Assembly: GCA_963921795.1 (NCBI GenBank)
Contig: OY997639.1
Location: 61,596,894-61,660,893 of the forward strand
From: Nannobrachium achirus
Lineage: Eukaryota > Chordata > Actinopteri > Myctophiformes > Myctophidae
DNA length: 64,000 bases
Direction: 5' to 3'
The position numbers and the translations under genes are program-made. How positions within the stretch are numbered: position 1 is the first letter of the stretch; the number at the start of each line of letters is the position of its first letter. Under the pieces are notes generated by a model. The model searched no databases and was not told the DNA's origin. It saw only the letters and a program-made list of their open reading frames with translations. Below, one piece after another: positions 50,306 through 63,471 of the stretch.

Positions 50306-51228
50306 CACATGTTAGGCATACCGGTGTGTAAATGGTTAATAAGGAGAGAGAGACATGGAAGGCTGTGTCAGCTTTGAGAAGGGGAAAAAAACAGACAGCA
50401 AGGTGTGGGGAAAAAATAACTGCATAAGGGCTGTGGAAGCCACCGCACTGGTTTGGCAATTTTACAGACTGAAGCCAGGACAGAGGATAGAAATGGGGAA
50501 TGAGAGTAAAGAGAGAGAGAGAGATGTTTCATTGTGGTATCATTCCGACAACAGCAAGGCAACCCTGAAATGTTTTCAATCACACATAAGGACACCGCAT
50601 CATCCACCAATCAATGGCAACTCAATACAGGATCGATAACACAAACCACTGCCCTTCCACCTCCCACACTAGATTTAAACACATTAAGGTGACTGCTAAT
50701 GAGATTCTGCCACGAGCGTGTGTGCGCGCACGGGCCGGCAGCACGTGCGTTGTATGCATGTGTGTACATGCACTTATATGCACAGAACACAGCGAGGAGG
50801 ACGACATTGTCAAGGGCCTCCTCTGTGCTCCGTTCCATACAAAGATCTGCTGAGTACAACATGGAGAGGATTTCAGGAGAGAGAGAGTGACAGAGAGAGA
50901 GACAGAAGAAAATAAAACGATAAAGACTTGAGGGCATCTGGGTCGGAGAACAATGAAGGAAAAGAAAGGTTATTCTAATAGGTTCATAGCTGTCAGCAAT
51001 AGTCAGCTCCCACGCCATTAAAAAAGTGTATTTGAAAATGTTAAAGAGAGGAGGGGGAGGGGGCTTAAATTAGAAATGAACGGATGAGTTTGTGGGCCTT
51101 GTTGGCTCACTCCCTCAACCAGGCCATCTTCAAATCCTCTCCTTTATCCGCTCTGCCAAGATGCCATGGTGGGGGAATTTAAGAATGATGTCACACCTTA
51201 TCCCCTCCATCTCCTCCTCTCTCTCTGT

Positions 51229-51618
51229 TAGGGATGGGACGATACGAGATATTATCGTTTATCGTGATAAAAAACACTCACGATAATCGTATCGTGGAGA
51301 TTTAATTTATCATGATATCGTCCTCCGTCATGCACTGGGATCAATTCACATTTTATTTGCTGAGCTGCATATCCGGTACCACTTAAACCCTCTATAATTG
51401 GTAAAAGGTACTTAAAATATACGTACTTGAATACAGTCTTTTTTTTCCACTATCTTTCAAATGTCTTGTTGCGACGCGTTGTGAGCTTGTAGATTTTTAT
51501 TTTTTGGCAAATGTTCCGCCCAGGATAATGGATTTTGATTATCGCGATAATATCGTAAATCGCGATGTCTTTTGTCACAATAATCGTGATATGAAATGTC
51601 CATATCGTCCCATCCCTA
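51229..51618. mobile_element. hAT-like MITE, TAGGGATGGGACGATA termini (inverted copy)
   Basis: Second copy of the 14819-15207 family in opposite orientation. Flanks CTCTCTGT / CTCTATGT (7 of 8). The palindromic module is reduced to one arm (51477-51512). Confidence 0.88.
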
Positions 51619-52117
51619 CTCTATGTACATCTCCTACATTCCAGGCTGCTACTCAGTGTGGGGGTGACACAGAATCGAGGCAGAGCCTTCTACCAACTCC
51701 ATTCAATTATGTTGTTCTCAACTTGAAGAGGGTTTTTAGCCATTATCAGATGATAATGCTAGTCGTGAACTCCCCCAAAATTTGCTTGGTTGGATTGCTT
51801 TGACCTACAACTTGCACACAAAAATAAAATTATCACAACTGCACAGTAAAATCCTCAATGTTAATTTACCTCATTGTCATAACATGGGTGAACCATGAAG
51901 CATAAAGTTCCCTTTTACTGTGTAGGTGTCTTACTCTTGAGTCGATTTAAGGGCTGTCCACGCCAAGAATGATTACTATATGTGAGCATCCACATTGATG
52001 TACGATAACATCCTTTAAAGATGTTGAATGTGACTAATGTGTTGAATGTGTATTTTGATTGGTTCACCACTCTTTTAGTGGTGTGGACTCTGCCATCCAC
52101 TTGAGTTAGAATTATTG

Positions 52118-52187
<70 letters not shown>

Positions 52188-52433
52188 TTACCTTTATGTT
52201 ATTGTTTTTGGTATGGATGGCCCTTTAGACTCTAGGCATGGATGGCTGTGGTATCAAGGTTTTATGATATGGCATCATAAATATATTGGTACTAACTCTA
52301 ACTTGAAGTGACTTCTTCCAACTACAAACCATTTTTAGTAGTATTTTATTATAACTGACAGTTTTCCACAAGCACACACGCACATCATCTCCAGGTCCAC
52401 CAGCACGGTATGCTTAGACATATGGTTGAGACA

Positions 52434-52471
<38 letters not shown>

Positions 52472-55400
52472 CAGGGGAACTTCACTGCGTACCTTCTGGT
52501 GCTTTTCATGCTAGAGCAATGAGATGACGACATGCTATTACAGAAAACGGCGCAGCCCTAAAATTCCCCATTATCTGCTGACACATTATGTGGGAGGGTG
52601 CAGTATGTTATGAATTCGTCTCCTGGAGTGAAGCAATATCAGCTTTGATGTGCGTTTAAGAGTTTGTGTGTGTTAGATGACAGTCTGACCCCAGGCCCAG
52701 ATGGCTGCCAGGAAGGTCCAGCTAATGTATGTGTGTGTGTAAACATTTGTTAAGATACCATGTGACCCCCGAGATGGCTGCCAGCGACGTTCCCTGACCT
52801 GTGCTGTGGCCATGTTTTTGGAAACCCCCTTCACTGTCCTATTCATTTTAATGACATTTGGCATTCCTTTAAAAATGGAGAGGAGATGGGGCGAGTTCAA
52901 ATTTCTACTCATTTTTCTTGATCTTGGACAGGGACAGACTCCAGCAATCTGGCAAACCCTGCCAGCCCCTGTACAACCCTGCCAGCCCTGCCACCCAGAT
53001 TCTTTGTGTTACCTCACTGTGGACCGACATTGGCCCTCACACGATCGAGGGACTAGGGATGACAAATATCAACACCGGCGGAACAGAGAGAGAGGGAGAA
53101 GGAGCTGTCAGTATTTGGCTCCGTCATCGGCAGAAAAGATACCATCATTACATGAGAGTGTGGGAAGAACACAAGCGCACTTTGATGAACAGAGAAATCA
53201 GTCCAAGATGTGTTGGATCAGATGTCTGTGGGAGATAGCAGGGTGGGTGAGAGACGACGCAACACTTCTTTAGACTTCAAGCAAACGAAGTCAGACTATC
53301 CTGACACACGCCTCAATACACAGAGACAACACACAGTTTCAACCTGTGATGTGATGACTCTTCCTCATTATCGGAATGGCATCTGACTTTCAGAGCAGCC
53401 ATGGGTTTGTCACCCTCATTTATCACTAGCTGCGTGCGCGCGTACATGTGTACATTCAATTGTCTCCTCCATCCAATATTGCTTAAAACTGAGACAGTGA
53501 CTGGCAGTGCTCATCGACCTCTTTGCCTCTCTACACGTCTATCTCTCCTGTGTAACAATATTTGCCAGATCAACAATGCCCCTCCCTGCCTCCTTTGTGT
53601 CGCTGGCGAGTGGTAATGAGAAACCCACAGAGCAAGATAATTACGCTGGACCTCGTCTGTCAATATTTTTTCCTGCATGTAAAAACGTAGGGAAGAGCTG
53701 TTGCTGAAACGCAGCTGGGCCTGGTGTGATTTTATCAATGCTAAACTCGTGCCAGATAGCTTTCAGAATTAAAAACGCTTTGTGGCACAAATGGTTTTCG
53801 ATGCGCGGGTTAAAAGTGCTCTGCATACACTTTGATCGGAATGTTGCTTCATCTCCATGCACCCAGAAAGGTTCCGTTGGATTCAGAACATTCCTTCTCT
53901 GTGACATGAATGAGCTAATGAAGGAAACACCCAAAAAATTATTAATTCAATCAATATGCTCTCGGATGGGAAGTCAAATAATTGACTTGAATAAGTCACT
54001 GAATTAGGCAGATATCCTGTGTTAATAGGAGCTACAGGTGTCTGTGCAAGAACACACGCGCACACACACACAGACTCCATCTGATTAGTATCTCTTTCAC
54101 ATCTCCATTAGGCCTTAAATTAAAAACACACTTTAAGGTCAGAATAAACTGATTCTTGCTGGTGATTACATAGAGGGGTATTGATCTGTTTTTTAAGCAT
54201 GCAGGAGTAAGATGCTTGTGTTAGCGAATGTGTACCGCTTGTGTGTAGCTATGTATGTACAGGCTCTGTGCATTTTCCAGTGTATGTTAACCACAGTAAC
54301 GGTGTCATCCCTATTTTGGGCATGGGAAACAATGTTTCAAGAAGAAGTGAAGTGAAAATATCTTGTATTGTCTATTTTCACTATTTGTCATACAAGTATA
54401 GGGTTTAAGTGGTTGAAGAAATAACTAAGTCTGAACTTTTTGGCCTGTATGGCGTTTGTGTCTCCCAGGCAAGTATGTCGTTTCTGCATGACCCTGTTTA
54501 GCATGTTTTAACATTGAGCAAGTGTTAAAACAATAACGTTTCAGGTAAAAAGCCTTGTTTTCGATAATGTTGTGCTTTTGGTAATGTTTTCCTTTTCCTT
54601 CCGTTTTGTTTTGTTTTTCAGTTCTTCATTCAGCATAAAGGAATGTGACAAATCGAAAAACAAATCGATGTACGTATTCAAGCCATCACAGGGTGAGTAA
54701 TTGATAGAAAAAAAAAGTCATTTTGGGGTGGAGTATTCCCTTAAGGCCAATGATGCATCTAGATAAAAAGAGAGAAAGCGAAAGAGAGCAACACACACAC
54801 ACACACAACCTGACCTTTTCACAATCCTTCTGACATTTACTGGGCTGGTGCGAGAAGGGCTAGGACAGCTCATTTCCATAATGATAGGAACTTGCCTAGA
54901 CGGCCATTACTACAAAAACCCCAACAAGCGCCCTCCCCACTACTTCAGCTGAGGGACTAATGAGATACTAAAGAGTTACTTCTTTCTCCCTTTTTACTTT
55001 TTATTAGGGGCAGAGGACGACTACTCTCTCTTCCCATAATCCATCAATTACCCGCCTCTCTTTCTTTAATAGACAGTGGGAACGAGAGTTACGTTGCTCC
55101 TCCTGCTGGTAATGATGAATGGACACGGACCTGGAGAAATGAGATTGTTCCCAGCAAGCATAGGGGAAAGGAGGGGGGGTGGCAAAAGAGCGATTCCACT
55201 CACTTAAGTTAGTTCCTGTTCTTTATTACGACTGGGGTATTGCCAAAATCTGGACCGGGGACAGTTTACAATTTAGGCTAGAAATCGTTAACTGCGCAAG
55301 TATATCTGCAATTCTTTTTATTTTGCAGTTTTTTGGAAAAGTTTTCCTCATAACAACATGCCATAAATAGCGATGCCATATTGAAAGTGGTTAATTAATG

Positions 55401-55578
55401 TGTCTACAAGTTGCTGGCTACAGTACAGCGTGTGGGATCATTAGAAACCTGGCACCTATACATGCAGGGACGCGCGCGTGTGTGAGTTTGTCTAGCTATA
55501 CTTATGGGGACTAAACACATGCAGGGGACCTCTGACAGTGTGGGGACAATGTTCCCACAAGTGATGTAAATATATATA

Positions 55579-55580
<2 letters not shown>
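51619..55580. other. Gene-free intron stretch
   Basis: Includes (AT)n at 52129-52184, a GT run at about 52437-52466, a partial TAGTTCACCC-type repeat end (about 54690-54745), and non-repetitive sequence at 53580-53900 that could be a conserved non-coding element. No gene supported. Confidence 0.6.
52129..52184. repeat. (AT)n microsatellite
   Basis: Run of about 28 units, preceded by a short GT run. Confidence 0.97.

Positions 55581-55672
<92 letters not shown>
55581..55672. repeat. (GT)n microsatellite
   Basis: Pure run of 46 units, preceded by (TA)n. Confidence 0.98.
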
Positions 55673-55674
<2 letters not shown>

Positions 55675-57903
55675 TTTCTATTAACAGTACTAGAATATAT
55701 CCTATATTATGGCATTGTGTTTGCAGCTCTGGTGCACTGAAAACACATTGAATCATCACACCATTATCTCCTGGCTAGTGGCTAGAACAAAACAAATACT
55801 TTTGGTCCAACTCAGCTCATGCACAAAAAAAAACAGGTTTGATTTCTTTCCCCCCGTCACTTCTGTCTGTCTGTCCTGTGCCTGCCCTCCTCTAATCACA
55901 GTCATAAACAGCATAGCCTTGAGCGTGTAGGGGAGGCTGTGAGGAGGAGGAGGAAGAGGGAGACAGCATTTGAATCAACCAATGGCTAAACGTCACTCAA
56001 ACAAAAGCAGCGGACAGGGGAGAGCATGAAAGATGGCAGAAAATAAAAGCTTGCAGAACAAGGCCCCTGTATGTACCAGGGGTGGGGGAAGGGAGGGGTG
56101 GGGTTGTGAGGCATGGCGGGAAAGGGAGAGAGAGAGGCTTCGAGTGGCAGTGGGCAGACGGGTGGCTGGGGGTTTTTGAGGGGAGGCGGGAAGGGAGGGA
56201 GGGATGGGTCATCGCCTGTCTGAATCAGTTGCTTCCCGTTCAGAGCTCCACGCCTTAACCCTGTGACTCAACGAGATCCCCTCTCATGCTGCACCAGTTT
56301 CCTGAAAGGCCACCTGTTTCCTCGCCACAGAGAGGAGCCGTCGAAAGCATCTCAAGTAGCTTTGGTTGGGTGGACGGGCTTCACTGCATCAGCAAGGTAA
56401 AAAGAGAAGGGCTTTCTGCTGTTTCTGTCTGGAAGCATTTCCCTTCCCCTGGTCATGACCCTGCTCGCCCACCAGCCAGCCACTCACCCCCTGCTTATAG
56501 GCAGCTTACTCAGCCATAAAGACAACACAGCCCACCACATACCCCAACCCTCCCCGCCCTTCCACCCCCATCGCTGTTTCAATAAAAATATCTCCATGGC
56601 AACGGGTCAAGCTTTCTGACCCACATATGGGGGCCTGGCCCTGACAGACTTAATTGTTAGGGGGATATTACAGTGTAATTTCAGAGCTTAAACTAGCCTC
56701 CTGCCTTCAAAGCTTCCATTTCTGACTGTGCTACAAAACCCTGCTGTCTTAATTAAAAACATATTAAAACTCAATATTTAAGTTTTTACAGTAAATCCGA
56801 GACAAATATGAAACTGAAAATTGTGTGGAGAATCCAATTGTTTTTCTGCCCCGCTTAGACTAAAAGGATTGAGGATGAGTGTTTAGCTCATAGCTGGAAG
56901 CAATATTTGAAAAATTAGCTAAAAATGCAAAGTATCAGGCAAAAGTTTGCCCAGTTAAGTCAAACAGTTTTATTAATATCAAAAAGGAGGGCAGGGGTTC
57001 TCTTTGAAAAATGACTTGAATCAACAAGAAATAAAGTAGTGTTTTCTTGAACTGTTCTTTTTTCCCACTAGTTCATAAATATGCAAAAGTCTTTGTTTTG
57101 TCCCCCACCCTGCCCCCAAGTGCACTTGCTATTCTGTAAAAAGGATTTGAGGATAAAAGTCCACAGCATGAATAAGTCAAAAGATGGTGAAAGTGTTTAT
57201 GGGATGTTATTAACTCACAAGAGCTACCATCTACTGAATACCCACTGTTGCTATGCCAGGAAGCCAGCCCCATACATAGCATGCCCTAATTACTGAACAA
57301 AAACAAATAAGCCCAGTTAGAAGGCAGAAAGAATGTTGAACTAGTTTACATTCATATGTTAATGATTTACCCGGGGTTCAGGAATGTACTGTTTAGTCTC
57401 GTTTCACCTTATCCAACCAGTCTACAGGTGTTACTGGCAAACTGTATACTATAGCTACACCTAAGCCCAAGGCAGTGGAAAACACTTCAATAATTCAAAA
57501 GCATATAACAGGTTTCCATGGTATCAAAGGTATCAGCCAGCTTGTAAACGGGTTTCAGCTTTACCCCTTGAAGTGGGTTCAAATATATTCAGACTCAGAG
57601 GTAGCCATGGGAAAATGACGTAGAGCCAGATGAAGTTGTATATTGGAACTGGAGTGTCTGTGCCAGTGCAGTGACAATCGTTTTATGTGTGACAATAATG
57701 ACGTTTTTGTGTGTGTGTGCTGCTACCCTGCTGACAGTGTACATTAAGAACCATGCGTAACCCCATTTATTTCAGCTGGAGTGGAACTAATAGAGGCTGA
57801 TGTGCGCATAGAGAAGAAAATAAAAGAAGAGACGTGACGTGACTTGAAGCAATCGAGAAGCGTGGTAAAGGTTTCATGGAATAGCTGTGTGCCATAGTCA
57901 GAG
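55673..57903. other. Gene-free intron stretch
   Basis: 56570-56730 is non-repetitive and mixed in composition, a possible conserved non-coding element. No gene supported. Confidence 0.6.
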
Positions 57904-58279
57904 CAGTGGTTCCCAAACGTGTGTAGTCCGTGACCCCCAAAAGAGAAATTACTAGACGTTTGACCTGGACACAAACTAGTTTAAATAGCATTATCTACAT
58001 TACAAGCTCTCAATTCTGCATTGAGAGCTTGTAGATTGGCTATTTTCACTACTTCATTTTGTTTCATGGAATTTCTTAGATTTTTCTTTGATTTCTTCAT
58101 GAAATTACTGAAATATTTTGCTTTTGTTTGGCAATGTTATTGGAAAATGTTTTGAAATAAATAAATATTAATTAAAGAAAATATAGGCCTATATAGGAGG
58201 AAACTAAAAATTAAGGGACCCAAAAAAATGTGTCTGCGACCCACAATTGGGTCCCGACCCACTGTTTGGGAACCAGTGC
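57904..58279. mobile_element. hAT (Charlie-like) MITE carrying the hairpin module
   Basis: Termini CAGTGGTTCCCAAAC and GTTTGGGAACCAGTG with inner GACCCC / GGTCCCGACCC. Palindromic module at 57983-58046. The target duplication is not clean, so the insertion is older. Confidence 0.8.
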
Positions 58280-58714
58280 CAGTGAGGACACTTTGAAGCA
58301 TAGAAATATAATAGACAGATACACATCAGCCCTAGTGGTGGCACCTGGAGCAGAACAACACCTATGGGAGCCACACCTTAGAAACCCTAACATGGCGTTG
58401 TTGAGTCACCGAAACTCCCTACAAAATATTTATGACCGAAACCACTCTGCAATGGTCCGTTTATTAACACAAACACACTCCCTCGTATATTTTTAATATC
58501 AAATTGTGAGGTTAAAAAACATACAGGCCGTTTACACCTTTAAAAAAGGAGTCAAAACTCTGGACTTTTGATACAGTGTGTCCAATTCACCTGGACTTTT
58601 TTTTTCTCTCTCCCCTTCTCCAAACCAGGCTACTGACAGGTGGGTATGTGTTTTCCCGGTTGAATTCATCTGAAAATAACAGTAACTTGAAAGAAAAAAA
58701 CAACAGTAGCTTAC

Positions 58715-58787
58715 CGTGAACAAACAAGCTGAGCAGCAGGATCATTTTTGTGCAGTCATGCCAATTTGGAGCGTCATGTCTCGCCAT
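58715..58787 (-). CDS. nectin2: Exon 1: start codon and signal peptide of nectin-like protein
   Basis: The start codon at 58787 has a strong Kozak context (ACCATGG). It opens 24 codons plus one base, ending with a hydrophobic stretch, M-I-L-L-L-S-L-F-V-H, before the donor GTAAGC (58714-58709). The phase-1 exit matches the acceptor of exon 2, and the split codon gives Gly. A second in-frame Met at residue 15 sits directly before the hydrophobic core and would give a more compact signal peptide. I chose the upstream Met for its context; the downstream one is possible. Cleavage is likely near the exon junction, leaving the mature chain to begin just before the Q-R-V-K-V segment of exon 2. Confidence 0.85.
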
Positions 58788-59280
58788 GGTGACTACAGCT
58801 GCTCTTCTTTACACGAAACCCCACGGGCAGGTAGAGTCTCTCCGAGAGTCCGAGCGATGTATGTGCCAAAACACCTTTAAAAAAAGTAATTCCTGTCTTA
58901 TTAAAAAAAAAAAAAGAAAAAAAACTCCTGCCCTCGAGTAAAACTTACTATTGCGCTGACCGGGAACAAATCAAAGAGGTCCGAGGAAAAGCTCTTTTTT
59001 TCAAGCGTCCTTTTTTTTGTAGTCTTTTAAACGGGAGTCTTGTTTAAATATCGCCGGGGACAATCCTTCCAAAAAGTCGCTGTAGCGACAGCAAGGCGCA
59101 CAGGTGTTGTGTGTTCCTGTCAGTGGCTCTGGTCTCTGCCTGGTTGTTTGGTACTCTGTAGTCTGTACTGCTCGCTCCTCCACCAACACCAACTAGTTTC
59201 ACTGTACTGACTCCAGGCGAGCGCTCCACCAGCTGGCTGAGCGACTGTGTGACTGTGATGTCATCAAACACATAGCGTCA
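58788..59280 (-). promoter_or_regulatory. Putative 5'UTR and promoter region of the nectin-like gene
   Basis: This is sequence immediately upstream of the start codon on the minus strand. It contains a TATA-like A/T stretch (ATATTTAAAC on the minus strand, 59051-59042), scattered CpGs between 59050 and 59280, and a CRE/ATF-like TGATGTCAT at 59257-59265. No transcription start can be fixed from sequence alone, and an untranslated first exon further right cannot be excluded. Confidence 0.4.
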
Positions 59281-59857
59281 TAGTAGGCTACTCGTTGTCC
59301 TCAATTAGCAATTAGGGCTGCCTCTAGTCTGGCTCACCAACACCAAGAGAGATTTTAGTCTTTTAAAGTATTTTCCCCGTTCTCCCCCCTCCTGATTAGA
59401 AATAAATAATGAATAAACAAATACAGAATACAAAAATAATGAAAGAAAGAACGCTGCTTCTTGAGCCTAACCGTCAGTTTGTTGTTTCTGACAGACGTAA
59501 AGACAAATATTTTTTAACAGTCGACACTTATAAGGCTGTGTATTAGTTGAAGAATGTAGCCTATTATTCCAGTAGTAGCACCCCACGGTCCTGCACGCAC
59601 ATAATAACCCATAAGTCTGTGTCCTAAAGTCCCAAACCGTTGTCTGTCTACGATTTATTCACGTCCGTGGTTTGAAAGTCGCTCAGATAAATATTCTTCA
59701 ATGGAGAAGAGCACCTGTAACAGAGTGATAAGAGACATTTGCGGTCCGATCCATTATGTGAGGTGTTGATGTGGGGGACTGGGCTACGTTGAAAGGGATG
59801 ATTCTTTCGCCCCCTGCTGTCTGTTTCTCATCACAGATTTGGAGCCTCGAGTCGAAG

Positions 59858-59945
59858 ATAAGATGAGAGATAAACCCTTTATTGATCTCCGGAGGGAAAT
59901 TCAGGCGCTGATTCAGATGTCATCTAACAGCAATAACAATGAAAC
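59858..59945. repeat. Dispersed repeat fragment with TTTATTGATCTCCGGAGGGAAATT
   Basis: The phrase TTTATTGATC...GGAGGGAAATTCAGG matches a dispersed tail sequence frequent in teleost DNA. The 68-codon frame over it is therefore not taken as a gene. Confidence 0.5.
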
Positions 59946-60154
59946 ACAGGAGATGTGTGCAGGTAAGAAAATAAAAGACAATACTGAGCTGCCGGTGTCG
60001 TCATTTTCTCACTCGAGTCAATCTAACTCCCCCCACCCACCCTGACAAGCACTTGGAATTAGGAGTTGACAGAGAGGCATTACATTTTGTTTGACTCAGT
60101 TCCATCTGATAGATATTGTAAAAATAGAAGATCTACAAGCTTGTAGATTGGTAT

Positions 60155-60616
60155 TCTGAAGTGGAGAAATACTGTTACAAGTACAAGTCCTAGCTGTATT
60201 AAAAACAAATCCTTGAGTAAAAGTACAACATTATTGATATCAAAATGTACTTGAAGTACCAAAAGTAGAAAGTAGGCCTACTCATAATGCAGAATGTCCA
60301 ATTTCACAAGTTTTCAAAATGTATCAAAGTCTTTCAAAAATATCAGATCTACATGCTCACAACGCATCACTGCGGCTCATTGTGAGCTTGTAGATCGGCT
60401 ATTTTCAAATAGCCAAAGTATATTTAGGGCTGAAGTGGTTAATGTATGTTTTGTAATAATAATACAAATCATCAAAGTAACTAGTTACTACATTTGTACA
60501 ATATTTGCTTCTGAGATGTGGTGGAGTAGAAGTACTCCAGTAAAGTAAAAAAATACCTAAAAATTGTACTTGAGTATCAAGTAAATGTACTTACCCTAGT
60601 TACTTTACACCACTGC
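60155..60616. mobile_element. TACTTGAGTA-type DNA transposon fragment
   Basis: Repeated ACTTGAGTA/AAGTAC motifs and the terminus CTAGTTACTTTACACCACTG. A hairpin module (60334-60408) sits inside it; others abut the left end (60121-60155) and the right side (60625-60684). Confidence 0.6.
60334..60408. repeat. Palindromic hairpin module, complete copy
   Basis: Arms include AGATCTACATGCTCACAACGC and TTGTGAGCTTGTAGATCGGC, followed at about 60427 by TGAAGTGGTTAA. Confidence 0.85.
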
Positions 60617-61390
60617 AACCATGCTGAAAATGGCAGATTTATGCTCAATGCAACGCATTGTGAGCTTGTAAATCTGCTATTTTCATCATGGGACACAACA
60701 AAACATAAATCAAGCTTGAGAATGGATGTGTGTACAGTCGACAGTATCAACAGTGAATATAAAAATGCTCCACATTCCAGGATAGCATCCAGCGTCCTCC
60801 TCCTCCTCCTCCTCCTCCTCCCCTCTGCAACCACCTCCACATTGGCCAAGTCCAACAACAGAGCGTCTTCATTTGCTTGTTTATGTATACGTTGTATACG
60901 TTAAGTTCATGAGAAGTCTGCATTCATATACTGTAGGCCTATGCAGTTTTCTGTTGGCACACTTGGTGGATGAGAAATTGTTCCAGTGCGTGGGATTTCA
61001 ATCCATTTGGCCTATTTTCCTTCTAGCAAAACTATTATCATGCTCAGGTCTTATCGCTATACCCAAGTGTTTTACAGCCAATGTAATTACATCTTCATAA
61101 CCCCTAATAGGCCTATTGCAGATCAAACCCGTCTCTTCCCTTAGCAGCACGCTTCACCCAGCTCGCTACAGTATGTTAAGAAATTATACTTCTGATCTGG
61201 AGTTTAAGACTTTGAAGAAGGTCAACGGCCCACAAAAGCCATGCCTGGCTGTATGTGACCTGAATAAAATATACCATTGCATATTCTCTTTATGGAGTAT
61301 TATCCCATAGCTTCAAATAGATACAAGGATTGTTCCAGTAGACCTACATACCCGCCAGCAAAGGCATGGACCTAGCAGGAGCATGCACAC

Positions 61391-61436
<46 letters not shown>
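61391..61436. repeat. (TGTC)n microsatellite
   Basis: Pure tetranucleotide run of about 11 units. Confidence 0.96.
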
Positions 61437-61438
<2 letters not shown>

Positions 61439-61561
61439 CACAGATGATCTTGATTTGTGCATGCGCTACTGGGTGGGGGATTTGGTTGCAGCCCTCAGAG
61501 CCCCAGAAAGAGAAAAATCACACCAGTGTGAACCGAGCGATGGTGTCCATTAATTTCAAGG

Positions 61562-61671
<110 letters not shown>

Positions 61672-61870
61672 AATGCATGCATGTACATTTCAAGGCTGCT
61701 CAACAGCACCTCTCTGGTCACTCAACGGTATTGCAGGCTACATACAGACACAGACGGACGGATACATACACGGCCACGCTATGGAGACGGTGTGACCACC
61801 GCTCAAAAAACAGCAAGGTATGTGCACTGTGCAGAGGATGATGTCACCACACTGGTACCCTAATTGCTGA

Positions 61871-62090
61871 CCCAGAGGTGCACATAGTCTTAACAGGTTA
61901 ACACACGCAAAGCAGCAGTGCCAGATAGGATTCCAGCTGATTGTTTAGAGAGCATGCGCAATGCAGCTATCAGAATTCTTCACTGACATTAACCAACCGA
62001 TCCCTCTCTGAGTGGATAGTTCCCTCCTGTTTCAAATAATCTACAATAATTCCAGTGCCAAAAAAAGCAAGGTAACTGGTTTAAATGATT
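61871..62090 (+). pseudogene. L2/CR1-like LINE ORF2 remnant (reverse transcriptase, broken)
   Basis: On the + strand, starting near 61900, the frame reads V-N-T-R-K-A-A-x-P-D-x-I-P, then, after stops and a frameshift, I-V-P-S-C-F-K and S-T-I-I-P-V-P-K-K. These match the N-terminal reverse-transcriptase segment common to L2/CR1-type teleost LINEs. Stops at several places and loss of the rest show it is dead. Confidence 0.85.
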
Positions 62091-62799
62091 GACGTCTTTT
62101 CAGAGAACCTGTGTGGACAGCCGGCTGCTTGTCTGTGGTCAGAGGCAGCCTAGGTTTCAAACACTCAGAGACACATGTAAATAGATGTTTATATTAACCT
62201 ACACAGCACTTTTAACATGCCAAGAGCTCTAAGACCAATGTAAACGTTATCCTGTCTTTCAATTGCTCTATTTTTTTTATTATTCCTTTTTGATTTTGAG
62301 CTCAAGATGATTAATTGTCTTGAATTCTGAACCAATCAGCGCAATGTTTCTTGTGCATGCTGCCAGTGAATCAACAAACTGAAATACAATTTTTAGACTG
62401 TTTGCTCGTTTACATTCACTGTTCGTCTGATCTGATAAAGTCTATTACATCAGCAGTATTCAACGGAAAAGGTATCAATACGCTAACAGAATTTTCACCA
62501 GGCAAATTCTTTTGTTGTCTGCCGATTTGAAGCATGTGATTAGTAGCACTGCATACTCAAGTTAGTCAATACATAACTGTGCCATCTCGAGTCCCTAGGC
62601 TCTCATATAAGAGAGCAGATTATGCAACTGTAGCCCAGAAAAACAGACTGAACTCTAATTGGCCACGCAGTACTAGAATGACAGATGAATGCTGACAAGT
62701 TCTCTCATAGAGACACTCTTTTATTTGTGGTGGTAAGAAGAAGGCACACAAAACTCCAACTCATTCAACCTCCTTATCCCAGAGGGGAGGTGGAGGTCA

Positions 62800-62935
62800 G
62801 CGCGTTTTATATGGGAGTAATGTGCAAAATATTATGTTGCTTAGAATGGCAGATTTCAAACTCTTGTTCAGTCAGCCTGGAATCGAACCTGTGACCTTCT
62901 CTTCAGTAGGCATCCACTCTACGCATTTATCTACA
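62800..62935 (-). mobile_element. Possible tRNA-like SINE fragment
   Basis: On the minus strand GGTCACAGGTTCGATTCC matches a polymerase III B box, preceded by tRNA-like GTAGAGTGGATGCC. No clear A box or tail. Confidence 0.4.
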
Positions 62936-63217
62936 ACAGCTCAGTTTAAATCAGTTGAAAAGCATAATGTTTTGACTTTAAAATAATAAAATCCATTTAT
63001 AATTCCTGCAGGGGAAACTAGGTTTCAGCTTTACACAGCTGAGGTGGTTATATAGCACGCAGGAGAGCGACTGAGAGGGGAAAAGAAGGCATACATGAAC
63101 ACCTCAAGTTCCTCAACACATTGTCGGGGACAGTACTCACACACTGCCACACTTTCAAGTGAGCTAGCTAGAACGGTATACTTATGCTCAGTGTCTGGTT
63201 ATGAATATAAAAAAAAA

Positions 63218-63396
63218 ATTGGCCGAATAAAAGATGCGCTGTGATTAACTGAATAAAATATGCGCTGTGTTTGGCCAAAAAACTAATCAAAATACGCGCT
63301 GTGATTGGTGGAATAAAAGACACTGTGATTGGCAAAAGAAAGGTGCGCTGTGATTGACCAAAAAAGAAAAGAAAAAAAAGACGCGCTGTGATTGAA
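63218..63396. repeat. Minisatellite with GCGCTGTGATTGG core
   Basis: Core at 63236, 63262, 63296, 63319 (ACACTGTG variant), 63345 and 63383, with A-rich spacers. Units are 23-38 bp. Confidence 0.9.
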
Positions 63397-63471
63397 AAAA
63401 TATTTACAATGACCACCCTGATCATTGTGGTACCTTTTGTTCTTTAATGGAAATCTGTGGTTGGTCTAAGG

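Noticed and set aside
59839..60045. Charged 68-codon + strand frame upstream of the nectin-like gene
   Set aside because: Overlaps a dispersed TTTATTGATC...GGAAATT repeat, so the frame is probably repeat-derived.
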